This document shows, in pieces, positions 35,016 to 43,689 of a stretch of 64,000 bases of DNA. The notes under the pieces are model-generated. The model was not told the origin of the DNA. It worked only from the letters and a program-made list of their open reading frames with translations, and searched no databases. Numbering within the stretch: the first letter of the stretch is position 1; every line of letters begins with the position of its first letter. The position numbers and the translations under genes are program-made. The stretch comes from Vibrio porteresiae DSM 19223 (GTDB taxonomy: Bacteria > Pseudomonadota > Gammaproteobacteria > Enterobacterales > Vibrionaceae), in contig NZ_AP024896.1 in assembly GCF_024347055.1 (NCBI RefSeq), positions 620,001 to 684,000 on the forward strand. Direction: 5' to 3'.

Positions 35016-35219
35016 CAGTGCGTCTCGAATACCTTCCGCTATCTCTGGAATCTGCTTTTTCAGGGTATTGAGATCACCTCCAGAATCTGCTTGAAAGGTA
35101 TGCTGTATCAGCGTTAAGGCTGCGCAGGTCTCTTTAAGGCGTTTATCAAGGTCATTACAGCTATGGTAGTTAGCAAGAATGTTGGCATAAGTTGGGTCTA
35201 AGCCTTTCGGATCGCTCAT
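35004..35219 (-). CDS. Small protein of unknown function (71 aa)
   Basis: Not recognised. Soluble and mostly helical: MSDPKGLDPTYANILANYHS, then CNDLDKRLKETCAALTLIQH, ending IPEIAEGIRDALDRN. A strong RBS GGAGATCG in front of the ATG supports translation. The stop lies within a tandem repeat. It stands alone between the dehydrogenase and the MscS channel. Confidence 0.65.
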   Translation of the reverse strand: MSDPKGLDPTYANILANYHSCNDLDKRLKETCAALTLIQHTFQADSGGDLNTLKKQIPEIAEGIRDALDRN

Positions 35220-35420
35220 GAATCGATCTCCTGTATAAAATGGCAGCGATAACCTATGTATAGCTGGTTTATTGCTAAATAGTTATTATTTTTTATATGA
35301 ATAACTTCGATTTAATTATTTTATTTATCGATGGATAGATATTTATTAAGTAATAACCAGAGTGGGTGAATTGCGCCAACTATACTTAGGATCTGTCTTG
35401 TTGGTCAGTGGCAAAAAATA

Positions 35421-36236
35421 ATGGAAACTGTGCTGAAATTTTTTACGGTTCATCAAGAATATCTGTTGTTAATATTGGAAAAAGTGGCCATGTCTTTGGC
35501 TATTGTGATTGTTGTCGCGTTGTGCTCTCGCCTTATTAAACGAGGCGTGTATCGTGGGATGCTAAAGATCAGTAATAACGATGAGATTGTCGCCCGCTTG
35601 ATTGCCAACGTGATGGCCTACTCGCTGTATGTGTTTGCTATCGTGATGGTTTTGAGTGTGTTTGGTATCAACACCTCAAGTTTGGTTGCTTTACTTGGTG
35701 CGGCGGGGATCGCGATTGGTTTAGCACTGAAAGATACCTTAAGTAATATCGCTGCGGGAATTATGCTGCTGTTTTTAAAACCGATGAAAAAAGGTGAGTT
35801 TATCGAGTTTGATAAATACTCTGCCACTGTGGTGGATATTGGCCTATTTACCTCAATATTTGAAACGGCGGATGGGGTGTATATTTCTAGCCCAAACAGT
35901 AATATTTGGGGTTCGACCATCAAGAACTTTAATCGTAATGCCAAACGTCGTTTGGATGTCACGATTCGTATTGCTTATAAAGATTCGATAGCCGATGGTT
36001 TTACGCTACTCAATGATATAGCAGATAACACGCAGTATATATTGGCAGAGCCTGAACGACAGCTTCTTGTTCACGCATTGGCGGATAATTCAGTCAATCT
36101 GCAGCTACGAGTGTGGTGTCCATCAGAGAAGTACTGGGATGTGTATTGGGATATCCAAAAGCGTATTAAACCTAAACAGGACGAAATGGGACTCACCATT
36201 CCGTTCCCACAACAGGACATCTACATCAAACGATAA
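35421..36236 (+). CDS. Small-conductance mechanosensitive channel (MscS family)
   Basis: A 271-residue channel of the compact three-helix kind. TM3 pore helix region reads SLVALLGAAGIAIGLALKDTL followed by SNIAAGIMLLFLKPMKKGEF, the classic MscS signature; the beta domain has EFDKYSATVVDIGLFTSIFE and ISSPNSNIWGSTIKNFNRNA. It opens on membrane tension to release solutes after osmotic downshock. Length is close to E. coli MscS (286). RBS is weak. Confidence 0.93.
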   Translation: METVLKFFTVHQEYLLLILEKVAMSLAIVIVVALCSRLIKRGVYRGMLKISNNDEIVARLIANVMAYSLYVFAIVMVLSVFGINTSSLVALLGAAGIAIGLALKDTLSNIAAGIMLLFLKPMKKGEFIEFDKYSATVVDIGLFTSIFETADGVYISSPNSNIWGSTIKNFNRNAKRRLDVTIRIAYKDSIADGFTLLNDIADNTQYILAEPERQLLVHALADNSVNLQLRVWCPSEKYWDVYWDIQKRIKPKQDEMGLTIPFPQQDIYIKR

Positions 36237-36242
36237 TCACGT

Positions 36243-36551
36243 TTATTTGTCGGCTGCGCGTTTTTCTTTTTTCAGTAAGTCGACCAAATGATCCATTAAG
36301 GCTTGTTTGGCGACTTTCTGATCAGAGCCAAAGTCCATTATTTTGGTCAGAGAACGTGCGTAGTTTTTGGGAGAATGGGGCAGTTGGCAACGTTGATAAT
36401 AACTGAGGATAAAATCACGCATCTGTACGCCATTATTGCGGTCTAGCATTTCTGAATCGTGGCTGGCAGTAAGTGCCGGTTTATCGGTCAACTGCCAAGA
36501 GAGTTTGGTATGTTCTTTTAGCCATTGAGTAAGCAAATCAGCATCAGACAT
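36243..36551 (-). CDS. Conserved-looking small protein of unknown function (102 aa)
   Basis: Not recognised. Soluble and charged, with DRNNGVQMRDFILSYYQRCQ in the middle and a Lys-rich end (LLKKEKRAADK). A good RBS (TTGGAGACC) lies 8 bp before the ATG. It is convergent with the mscS gene, only 6 bp apart, with no terminator between them. Confidence 0.6.
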   Translation of the reverse strand: MSDADLLTQWLKEHTKLSWQLTDKPALTASHDSEMLDRNNGVQMRDFILSYYQRCQLPHSPKNYARSLTKIMDFGSDQKVAKQALMDHLVDLLKKEKRAADK

Positions 36552-36713
36552 CGGTGGTCTCCAATCAATTGGTTTTCTTGAAGTATAAGCGATAACACCT
36601 TGATAGTTTGTATATTCTCTATTTATGACATTTTATTTCTCATTGGATGAGAACTGAGCCCCAATTTCACGCTCTTTGACTATTATGTAAGTAACTGCCG
36701 AGGAGGTGCCACC

Positions 36714-36917
36714 ATGAAAGCATTAGTACGAGATATCGTTGTTAAATTGACAGATCAATCCCGCCGCTTTGTTGTGATGGAAGAGTGTTCTGAAGGATAC
36801 AGATGCTTACCGCTCGACGCTGAAGGGGGGATTATCTACAACAGCCGTGATTACTATTTTGATGATTACGATGTGGTATTTGAATCTCTGATACCGAAGA
36901 AAAAATCACATTCATAA
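36714..36917 (+). CDS. Small acidic protein of unknown function (67 aa)
   Basis: Not recognised. The sequence is beta-like and rich in aromatic and acidic residues (YNSRDYYFDDYDVVFESLIP). A very strong RBS, GAGGAGGT, is 6 bp before the ATG, and a strong terminator follows, so it appears to be an independent and possibly highly translated gene. Confidence 0.68.
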   Translation: MKALVRDIVVKLTDQSRRFVVMEECSEGYRCLPLDAEGGIIYNSRDYYFDDYDVVFESLIPKKKSHS

Positions 36918-36919
36918 GA

Positions 36920-36948
36920 AAAGGGAGGCGTTGCCTCCCTTTGCTTTT
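36920..36948 (+). terminator. Terminator after the small acidic gene
   Basis: AAAGGGAGGC (36920-36929) and GCCTCCCTTT (36933-36942) form a perfect 10-bp stem with a 3-nt loop, followed by GCTTTT. Confidence 0.88.
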
Positions 36949-36999
36949 CTATCACTTTTTTTCGATAGCTTTATTGGATAACGCTCGCTGTTGTCTGAG

Positions 37000-38904
37000 C
37001 TAAAGGTGCTCAATTTGCTGGCGTACCTCTGCAAACGGATAGTGTTCGAGTTGGCCAAATCCTTCCATTTTGCTCGCCTTTACTTTGGTTGTGAGCGGCG
37101 TTGCGATACCACATAAAAAGCGACTCAGTGCGGCGCTTGAAAGAGGTTGGCTGGTGGCTTGTTGAAATGGCGCTATCCAGCGTTTGATCTTGTCAGGATC
37201 CAGTGGGGCAAGCGCTCGCCCACTAAGGTGTGCAACATGACCTTCACACACTGAGCAGTGCTGACAATGCGTGGGCGCGTTATGATCGGCAAAGTAGGTC
37301 GCAAGGCGATGGCTTAAGCAGTCGGAGCTTTCGAAAAAAGCGATCATCTCTTTAATACGCTGAATCTCGCCCTGTTCTTTCTTAGCGAACAGCTGGTACA
37401 GTTCGTCCACCACTCGCTGTTTATCCGATGGTTTGGTGAGCACTTTGTAGACATCCGTCACTAAGGTGCTTTCAAGATCGATCCAACCCTTCTCATGAAA
37501 GTAATCCACTGCTGCGATGACCCGTTGGCGATCCGCGTGGTAACTTTGCCAAAGAGCTTCAAAATCAATGCTGTACCAAGTTTTTGCCATCACAGAACAA
37601 TCGAAGATGGCTTGTACAAACGTCTGTCGTTCACCTTGGAAAGTCCCCACGATCTCCGCGATAGGACGAATCAGTTTAAAACGATACGTCGCGAAGTAGG
37701 TGTATTGGGATTCGATAATTTGGTTAAGTTCCAAATAAACCAGCAAGGTTTTAAGCGGCAATTGGCGGATGTTGGCATCACTAGATAGGCGTGAAATCAT
37801 CACTTCCCAGTTGCCTTTTGCCGCTAAAATATCGTCCAGTACGTAAGCAATGGCAGATTTGTCCGGTGTGTCGCCGTAGACAAAGTTTTCCAGTACGTTG
37901 AGGTTGTCGGTATTGGCAAGAATCACGCAGTTTGACGGTTGACCATCACGACCAGCACGGCCGATTTCTTGAGAGTAGTTCTCTATCGACTTGGGCATAT
38001 CGTAGTGAATCACTTGACGCACGTCGGCTTTGTCGATCCCCATACCAAAGGCGATGGTTGCCACGATGCAGGTCGATTTACCCTGCATAAATTGCAGTTG
38101 AATCGCTTCGCGCAGTTCATGCCCCAGGCCTGCATGGTAAGCCGTCGCGGCGATACCCTGTCGGGTTAAACGTTCAGCTACCTCTTGAGCGGTTTTTTGC
38201 AACGTCACATAAATAATGGTGGGTGCTTGCGGTGAACGCTGCATCAGAGAGTGTAATTGGTTGAATTTTTCCTCTTCTCGACACGGCAATACATGCAAAT
38301 GCAGGTTAGAACGATAGAACCCAGTCACTGTGATATTGCCTGGTGCAATGCCAAATTTACTGCTCATATCGGCAATCACTTGCGGTGTTGCGGTGGCGGT
38401 TAGCAGTAAGACTTGAGGAATGTTTAGCTGCTGACGGTAGTGGGGTAGTTTCAGATAATCAGGGCGAAAATTATGGCCCCATTCAGAGATACAGTGCGCT
38501 TCGTCCACCACGAGCATTGAGATCGGCACTTGAGAAATGAACTGACGAAAACGTTCGTTTTTCAACCGTTCAACGGAAATCATCAAAATCTTCAGTTCAC
38601 CACGGCGAGCTTGTTGCATGATCTGTTGCGTGGTGTGGTGATCTTGGGTGGAATCGATGCTCGCAGCGGCAATTCCTTTGCTATGTAAAAACGCCAACTG
38701 GTCTTTAATGAGCGCCAATAGCGGCGAGATCACCAAAGTAAGATGGGGGAGATGTAACGCAGGGAGCTGATAACAGAGCGATTTACCCGAACCTGTTGGA
38801 AAAATAGCGGCAGCGGATTGGCCTTTAATCACGTTATTGATGACTTCTTCTTGGCCGGGGCGAAGAGAATCAAATCCAAAATACGTTTTCAGTGTTTGCA
38901 GCAT
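37000..38904 (-). CDS. recQ: RecQ-family ATP-dependent DNA helicase (no HRDC domain seen)
   Basis: A 3'-5' DNA helicase of 634 residues. Motif 0 FGFDSLRPGQEEVI, Walker A FPTGSGKSLCYQLPAL, DEAH box VVDEAHCISEWGHNFRPDY, motif III TATATPQV, motif VI HYDMPKSIENYSQEIGRAGRDG. The zinc-binding part has C-x2-C-x2-C (HCQHCSVC) with one Cys upstream. The last ~75 residues do not look like an HRDC domain (KIKRWIAPFQQATSQPL...), which differs from E. coli RecQ. It is probably a second RecQ paralogue. The ATG at 38904 is used; a longer frame to 38958 is unlikely. Confidence 0.9.
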   Translation of the reverse strand: MLQTLKTYFGFDSLRPGQEEVINNVIKGQSAAAIFPTGSGKSLCYQLPALHLPHLTLVISPLLALIKDQLAFLHSKGIAAASIDSTQDHHTTQQIMQQARRGELKILMISVERLKNERFRQFISQVPISMLVVDEAHCISEWGHNFRPDYLKLPHYRQQLNIPQVLLLTATATPQVIADMSSKFGIAPGNITVTGFYRSNLHLHVLPCREEEKFNQLHSLMQRSPQAPTIIYVTLQKTAQEVAERLTRQGIAATAYHAGLGHELREAIQLQFMQGKSTCIVATIAFGMGIDKADVRQVIHYDMPKSIENYSQEIGRAGRDGQPSNCVILANTDNLNVLENFVYGDTPDKSAIAYVLDDILAAKGNWEVMISRLSSDANIRQLPLKTLLVYLELNQIIESQYTYFATYRFKLIRPIAEIVGTFQGERQTFVQAIFDCSVMAKTWYSIDFEALWQSYHADRQRVIAAVDYFHEKGWIDLESTLVTDVYKVLTKPSDKQRVVDELYQLFAKKEQGEIQRIKEMIAFFESSDCLSHRLATYFADHNAPTHCQHCSVCEGHVAHLSGRALAPLDPDKIKRWIAPFQQATSQPLSSAALSRFLCGIATPLTTKVKASKMEGFGQLEHYPFAEVRQQIEHL

Positions 38905-39014
38905 CAAGACAAGCCCTAACGGAAAAATAACTACGCGAGACCTTACGCTAAAATGCATAGATTTTCCAATGTGAGAAAAACCGTCTAAGTCGTAAATTTT
39001 GCTGTTCTTGTTTA

Positions 39015-39055
39015 TAACATTATGTTACAAACGCATTGTTAATAACATAATGTTA
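39015..39055 (+). promoter_or_regulatory. Twin palindromic operator upstream of the PTS IIC-like gene
   Basis: Two sites, TAACATTATGTTA (39015-39027) and TAACATAATGTTA (39043-39055), are 28 bp apart start to start; with flanks both read ATAACATwATGTTAC. They are near-perfect palindromes of half-site GTAACAT and lie in the 203-bp divergent region between recQ and the PTS gene. Cooperative repressor binding is inferred. No regulator gene is adjacent. Confidence 0.6.
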
Positions 39056-39107
39056 CTAACTCGATTGCTTATTCCACATAGGATTACGTTATTTTTCGGG
39101 AGTCATC

Positions 39108-40187
39108 ATGCTTGAGAACAAGGAAACTGTGTCTCGCTTTAATCAATTTCTAAAGAGAAAAGAGATCGAATTTTCAGTCAAACGATACGCTATCGATGCC
39201 TTAGGCGCGATGGCACACGGGCTGTTTGCGTCACTATTGATTGGCACCATCATGAAAACGATTGGTGCGAAATTGGGAATCGATATTCTAGTGACTGTCG
39301 GCGGCTATGCAGCAGCAGCGACAGGGCCTGCGATGGCCGTTGCGATCGGTTATGCCTTGAAATCGCCACCTTTGGTGCTTTTCTCTTTGGTTGCGGTTGG
39401 TGGTGCTGCGAATGCACTGGGAGGGGCTGGTGGTCCACTCGCCGTGTTGCTAATTACGATCGGTGCAGCTGAAGCGGGGAAAATGATTTCTCGCGAAACA
39501 AAAGTCGATATTATCGCCACACCTTTTATTACTATCTTTGTTGGTGCGATCTTGGCTCTTCTGTTAGCGCCTTCGATTGGTAAAGCCGCGAGCTCTGTTG
39601 GGCAACTCATCATGTGGGCGACCGAACTACAGCCAATCTTGATGGGCATTGTGGTTTCAGTGATCATCGGTATTGCCTTAACTCTGCCTATCAGTAGTGC
39701 GGCGATTTGTGCGGCACTTGGTATTACTGGTCTAGCTGGTGGGGCAGCGTTGGCAGGTTGTTGCGCACAGATGGTCGGTTTTGCTGTAATTAGCTATCGA
39801 GAAAATGGCTGGGGTGGCGTCGTCTCTCAAGGCGTTGGCACCTCGATGCTGCAGATGGCGAATATTGTGAAAAATCCGCGTATTTGGATTGCACCTATTG
39901 TGGCATCGGCAATCACTGGGCCACTAGCAACCACGTTATTCCAACTGAAAATGAATGGTCCAGCGGTAGCATCTGGCATGGGAACATGCGGTCTAGTTGG
40001 TCCAATTGGTGTCTATTCAGGTTGGCTGACTGACATTGCGAACGGGCAAAAAGAGGCCATCACCAGTATGGATTGGATCTCCCTTGGACTCATCTGTGTT
40101 GTTCTCCCGGCGGTGATTGCTTTAGCGGTAAATCAGATCTTGAAGAAAATCGGGTGGGTTAAAGTTGGCGATTTAAAACTCGATTAA
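39108..40187 (+). CDS. Orphan PTS IIC-like membrane protein (PTS_EIIC_2 type)
   Basis: A 359-residue protein with about ten helices, starting with a soluble stretch (NQFLKRKEIEFSVKRYAIDA). Gly/Ala-rich segments such as VGGAANALGGAGGPLAVLLI and GTCGLVGPIGVYSGWLTDIA match the EIIC_2 type permease. No IIA or IIB component is nearby, and members of this family are often found alone. Substrate is unknown. RBS CGGGAG is good. A long-loop stem AGCCAAATAA/TTATTTGGCT (40216-40262) follows. Confidence 0.82.
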   Translation: MLENKETVSRFNQFLKRKEIEFSVKRYAIDALGAMAHGLFASLLIGTIMKTIGAKLGIDILVTVGGYAAAATGPAMAVAIGYALKSPPLVLFSLVAVGGAANALGGAGGPLAVLLITIGAAEAGKMISRETKVDIIATPFITIFVGAILALLLAPSIGKAASSVGQLIMWATELQPILMGIVVSVIIGIALTLPISSAAICAALGITGLAGGAALAGCCAQMVGFAVISYRENGWGGVVSQGVGTSMLQMANIVKNPRIWIAPIVASAITGPLATTLFQLKMNGPAVASGMGTCGLVGPIGVYSGWLTDIANGQKEAITSMDWISLGLICVVLPAVIALAVNQILKKIGWVKVGDLKLD

Positions 40188-40346
40188 CTCCTCACCAGTG
40201 ACTAAATTCTCTTAAAGCCAAATAAGTCCAGTTATTCAATATGTTATTGGGTTTATTTGGCTCATTTCCCTCCACTTATCAGTAACGACCTCCTTGTTGT
40301 GGTAGCCCGACCTTGCTCAGATACAGAGTATCATTGCGATTAATAT

Positions 40347-40393
40347 GGTTGATATTGTCATCTAATTTGGATAAGGTTGACATTATCAACTAA
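40347..40393 (+). promoter_or_regulatory. Repeated operator-like sites upstream of the DUF2798 gene
   Basis: GGTTGATATTGTCATCTAA (40347-40365) and GGTTGACATTATCAACTAA (40375-40393) are direct repeats 28 bp apart; the second contains the palindrome GTTGA-N5-TCAAC. They end 16 bp before the start codon, so a bound protein would interfere with transcription or its start. Confidence 0.5.
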
Positions 40394-40409
40394 TTATTTG
40401 TGTGACAAA

Positions 40410-40853
40410 ATGAACTTTAAGAAATTGGCTATCACTTTGCCCGCTCCGATACTGATCGTATCGCTACTATCCTTATTCATGACCTATATTAACCACGGCT
40501 ATCATGAAGACTTTTTCCAACTTTGGGGGCATGCTTGGGTATTTTCTATCTTAGTGATTTTACCTATAGCGGGTATTTTGATCATGAACATCGGACGTAT
40601 CGTTGAGAAGCGCTACGGACATTGGTCTTTATTACAGCAGAAACTGCTGCAATGTGCGGGTATCGCGATCACTCTTGAAGCCATTTTGGCTGCGATCACC
40701 ACCTTATCGACAATGCACGCCAGCAGCGTTGGTCAATTCTTATCCATCTGGGCGCTTACCCTAGTCAAAGCACTTCCGCTCGGGTACGTGATTGCCATGA
40801 CGATGGTCTTTTTCGTCAAACCCCGTATTCAGCGTGCATTAGCAGCGTTGTAA
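40410..40853 (+). CDS. DUF2798 family membrane protein
   Basis: A 147-residue protein with four helices arranged as two similar pairs: PAPILIVSLLSLFMTYINHG ... LWGHAWVFSILVILPIAGIL and a second half ALTLVKALPLGYVIAMTMVF. This fits the DUF2798 family, whose function is unknown. The ATG at 40410 is chosen over a TTG at 40377 that falls inside the operator repeat. A terminator follows. Confidence 0.78.
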   Translation: MNFKKLAITLPAPILIVSLLSLFMTYINHGYHEDFFQLWGHAWVFSILVILPIAGILIMNIGRIVEKRYGHWSLLQQKLLQCAGIAITLEAILAAITTLSTMHASSVGQFLSIWALTLVKALPLGYVIAMTMVFFVKPRIQRALAAL

Positions 40854-40894
40854 AAAAGTGGTTTAAACCACTTATGTACCATCAATTTATAAAC

Positions 40895-40926
40895 AAGATG
40901 ACTTACAATGAGGTCATCTTTTTTTT
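40895..40926 (+). terminator. Terminator after the DUF2798 gene
   Basis: AAGATGAC (40895-40902) pairs with GTCATCTT (40913-40920), followed by a run of Ts to 40926. A second palindrome AGTGGTTTAAACCACT lies just before it (40857-40872). Confidence 0.85.
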
Positions 40927-41071
40927 GCAACTTTTCTCAACAGTCAGTTTGAAGATAAGAAAATCTCTCGCAATTGAAAGAACTATTTGGTTATAACATC
41001 AAGTTATTTGCATAAATAAGAGTCTGATTACACCATTAAAAGAGCAGTAATGAAGCAAGGAAAGTGGTTAG

Positions 41072-42184
41072 ATGAAAACGGTTTATATATTGGGAGCTGG
41101 TTTTTCCGCTGAAGCAGGCGCACCAACCCAGAAGAAAATCATCTCAGAGGCATTTCGTTTACAAGCCCAAAGTCATGAGCATTTTCGCGATCAACGTATG
41201 TTCATGCTGTTTAAAGAATTTTTGACTACCCAACTGCACATCCATGATAACAACCATAAATTTGTCGACTTAGAGGATGTTTTTACGCCACTTGATCGCT
41301 GTTTATCGGAAAACTCACAGTTTCGTGGTATCAGTGTCAAACAGCTTTCTGATGTGCGCAAAGCGGCGTTTTATGTCATTGGTCAAACGATTCAATCGGT
41401 GATTCGCGAGGCAAATCCGGCAGCACGCCAGTACATCGATGATTTTGCCGCGTATTTAGTAAAAGCGTGTGAAATTCGCGCTCATAACCAGTACCGCTTT
41501 GCCGATCCAGTTAGCGTGATCAGCACGAACTGGGACGCTCTTTTAGATAACGCCTTATATCAAGCGATTCAACAAAACCAGACTGATGGTGTAGTGGATT
41601 ATTGCTGCTATATTAGTGCTCACGATGATGATGATTCTTCGATTAAACCCGGTTTAGAAGTCCTTGGGCGCGGTGGCTATAACATTAAACTGCTTAAACC
41701 CCATGGTTCACTGAACTGGAAACAGTGCCCACGTTGCATGCGTCTGTACGCTAAATTTACTAACGATGATTTAAGTAGTTACTGGGCTAATGCTGAGTCA
41801 TGCCGTCATTGCGATGAGAACTTCCCAGAAGAACGTGGTAATCACAAACTGTTCGCCAATTTGATCATGCCGACCTTTATTAAGGATTTGAATAATCCGC
41901 AATATAAAGTCATTTGGCAAAATGCGGGGATTGAGATAGCAGAGGCGAGTGAACTGGTTTTTATCGGTTATTCTCTGCCTAGTGCCGATTTTGAAATGCG
42001 CCAACTGTTGTCACGGATGACACGTAAGAATGCCAAAATACGCGTGGTTGATTTGGCAACCGATGAACAAAGGCGAAATGTGATACAGACCCGTTGGAAT
42101 CAGTTCTTTGGTGAACGAGAAATTACTTATTATTTTGACGGTGCCACAAAATATATCGAAAAAATGATCCATAATTGTGCTTAG
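41072..42184 (+). CDS. Stand-alone SIR2-like protein with zinc ribbon
   Basis: A 370-residue sirtuin-fold protein. NAD-binding opening VYILGAGFSAEAGAPTQ (residues 4-20); catalytic-type Asn153 in ISTNWDALLDNA; the sirtuin His211 in LKPHGSLNW; a zinc ribbon Cys219-x2-Cys222 ... Cys244-x2-Cys247; and C-terminal LVFIGYSLPSADFEMRQLLS. The SIR2 family includes protein deacylases and many NAD-cleaving antiphage effectors; the GYSLP-x-x-D ending is typical of the bacterial SIR2-like group. There is no HerA, Argonaute or TIR partner. Both active-site residues are kept, so it is probably active. RBS AAGGAAA is present. A small membrane protein gene lies 102 bp downstream. Confidence 0.85.
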   Translation: MKTVYILGAGFSAEAGAPTQKKIISEAFRLQAQSHEHFRDQRMFMLFKEFLTTQLHIHDNNHKFVDLEDVFTPLDRCLSENSQFRGISVKQLSDVRKAAFYVIGQTIQSVIREANPAARQYIDDFAAYLVKACEIRAHNQYRFADPVSVISTNWDALLDNALYQAIQQNQTDGVVDYCCYISAHDDDDSSIKPGLEVLGRGGYNIKLLKPHGSLNWKQCPRCMRLYAKFTNDDLSSYWANAESCRHCDENFPEERGNHKLFANLIMPTFIKDLNNPQYKVIWQNAGIEIAEASELVFIGYSLPSADFEMRQLLSRMTRKNAKIRVVDLATDEQRRNVIQTRWNQFFGEREITYYFDGATKYIEKMIHNCA

Positions 42185-42286
42185 AATGATTCAACATCCA
42201 TACGCTCATTTTTATTTGTGATGGATGTTGCTGTTCTCATCTCTTTGTTTTTATAACTATCATGTTGGCAAAGATAAGGGGTCATA

Positions 42287-42484
42287 ATGCAAGACAGTCA
42301 TAATAAATGGTTTTCTTTTGATTGCTATGGTGCAGTTGCTTGGATGAGTGGTATCGCTTACTTATTGTTTTTATTCGATGAAACTATGGATAGTGTCGTG
42401 ATTACAGCACTTGCTGGGATGTCTCAGATGATCTATTGGCAATTAGTAAAAGGCTTTAATTATTTATTTCCTACGAATAAGTAG
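42287..42484 (+). CDS. Small membrane protein (65 aa), unknown
   Basis: Not recognised. Two hydrophobic segments: YGAVAWMSGIAYLLFLF and VVITALAGMSQMIYWQLV. RBS AAGGGG lies 7 bp before the ATG. It is co-directional with the SIR2-like gene, with no terminator seen in the 102-bp gap, so co-transcription is possible. Confidence 0.6.
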   Translation: MQDSHNKWFSFDCYGAVAWMSGIAYLLFLFDETMDSVVITALAGMSQMIYWQLVKGFNYLFPTNK

Positions 42485-42795
42485 TCATTAGTTTCTCTTT
42501 TTTATTAAGTTTATAATTTTTATTTATCGAACGATATGTGGTTATTGTCTGCCTGTATTTAGGTATGGTTTTTATTTGCTTAACTTTGTTATAAATAAAT
42601 TAGTCAATTTTTAAGTTATATTTTGTGATGGACCTTCGCCGAACATTTCTCGCTATATACTAAGTAAAGTCTTGTTTTTAGAACGATTAGGTCTAATATT
42701 TCGATGTTTATATTGGTTGTGTTATTAGGATAAGTGGCGGTAGCATAAGCCCATACTTCAGAGGGCTATTCACCTCTCACTTAAAGGAATTTACT
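42485..42795. other. AT-rich intergenic region
   Basis: A 311-bp region without a supported gene. It is AT-rich at its left and becomes mixed near the dioxygenase start, whose promoter it should contain. No repeat or clear operator was seen. Confidence 0.5.
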
Positions 42796-43599
42796 ATGAC
42801 TCAAACACGTCAATATTTATACCTATCTCACGGCGGTGGCCCGATGCCTTTATTGGGAGATGAAGGTCACCAAGAAATGGTCGATACACTACGAGCGATT
42901 GCTCAATCGATTCCAAAACCTGACGCTATCTTAGTGGTCAGCGCTCACTGGGAAGAGAAAGTGGTCACGATCACCTCTGGTGCAAATCCCGCGCTTATCT
43001 ACGACTACTATGGATTTCCAGAAGAGAGTTACAGTATTACTTACCCAGCGCCAGGTAATCCCGCTTTGGCCAAACAAGTCCAAGAAAAGTTAAGCCAATT
43101 TGGTATTGAGTCTAAATTGGACGAAAAGCGAGGCTATGACCATGGTCTGTTCGTGCCGCTAAAAGTGATGTACCCGGACGCCGACATTCCTTGTATTCAA
43201 GTTTCACAGCTGAGTAACCTAGATGTGGTAAGCCACCTAGATTTGGGTGCTGCGTTACGTGAATTGGATTGTGAAAACTTACTGGTTATTGGCTCGGGTT
43301 TCTCATTCCATAACATGCGTGCTTTCTTTGCGCCTGATATGCCAGAGATTCGTGAAGCTAACCAAGCCTTTGAAAATTGGCTTATCGATACCTGTACTAA
43401 TCCAGAGCTAAGTGAAGCGGATCGCACACAACGTTTGGTGGAATGGGCTAAAGCACCAGCAGCGCGTTTTTGCCAACCTCGTGAAGAACATTTACTGCCA
43501 CTGCATGTTTGTTACGGTATGGCGCAAAAACCAGCTGACCGTTTTTATGAGCTGACGATTTTAGGCAAAAAAGCGAGTATGTATTACTGGCAAGACTAA
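42796..43599 (+). CDS. LigB-type extradiol dioxygenase (4,5-DOPA dioxygenase-like)
   Basis: A 267-residue class III extradiol ring-cleavage dioxygenase. Metal-binding His are in LYLSHGGGPMPL (His13 region) and VVSAHWEEK; YDHGLFVPLKVMYP gives the catalytic His, and IGSGFSFHNMRAF a further conserved one. It resembles YgiD/DODA. Natural substrate is unknown. A strong RBS AAAGGAA precedes the start and a terminator follows. Confidence 0.9.
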   Translation: MTQTRQYLYLSHGGGPMPLLGDEGHQEMVDTLRAIAQSIPKPDAILVVSAHWEEKVVTITSGANPALIYDYYGFPEESYSITYPAPGNPALAKQVQEKLSQFGIESKLDEKRGYDHGLFVPLKVMYPDADIPCIQVSQLSNLDVVSHLDLGAALRELDCENLLVIGSGFSFHNMRAFFAPDMPEIREANQAFENWLIDTCTNPELSEADRTQRLVEWAKAPAARFCQPREEHLLPLHVCYGMAQKPADRFYELTILGKKASMYYWQD

Positions 43600-43620
43600 C
43601 CCTGATTGCTGAATTCAAAA

Positions 43621-43655
43621 AAAGCACGAGCGTCCTGAAGCCTCGTGCTTTTTTG
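43621..43655 (+). terminator. Terminator of the dioxygenase gene
   Basis: AAGCACGAG (43622-43630) pairs with CTCGTGCTT (43642-43650) followed by Ts. The A tract before the stem may let it act on the convergent strand as well. Confidence 0.88.
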
Positions 43656-43689
43656 TTACTTACTCGCCAGCGGTAAGTATTGTCATCAC

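Noticed and set aside
34857..35117. 86-codon plus-strand frame opposite the 71-aa gene
   Set aside because: It has no RBS and runs through the tandem repeat; the minus-strand gene has a strong RBS.
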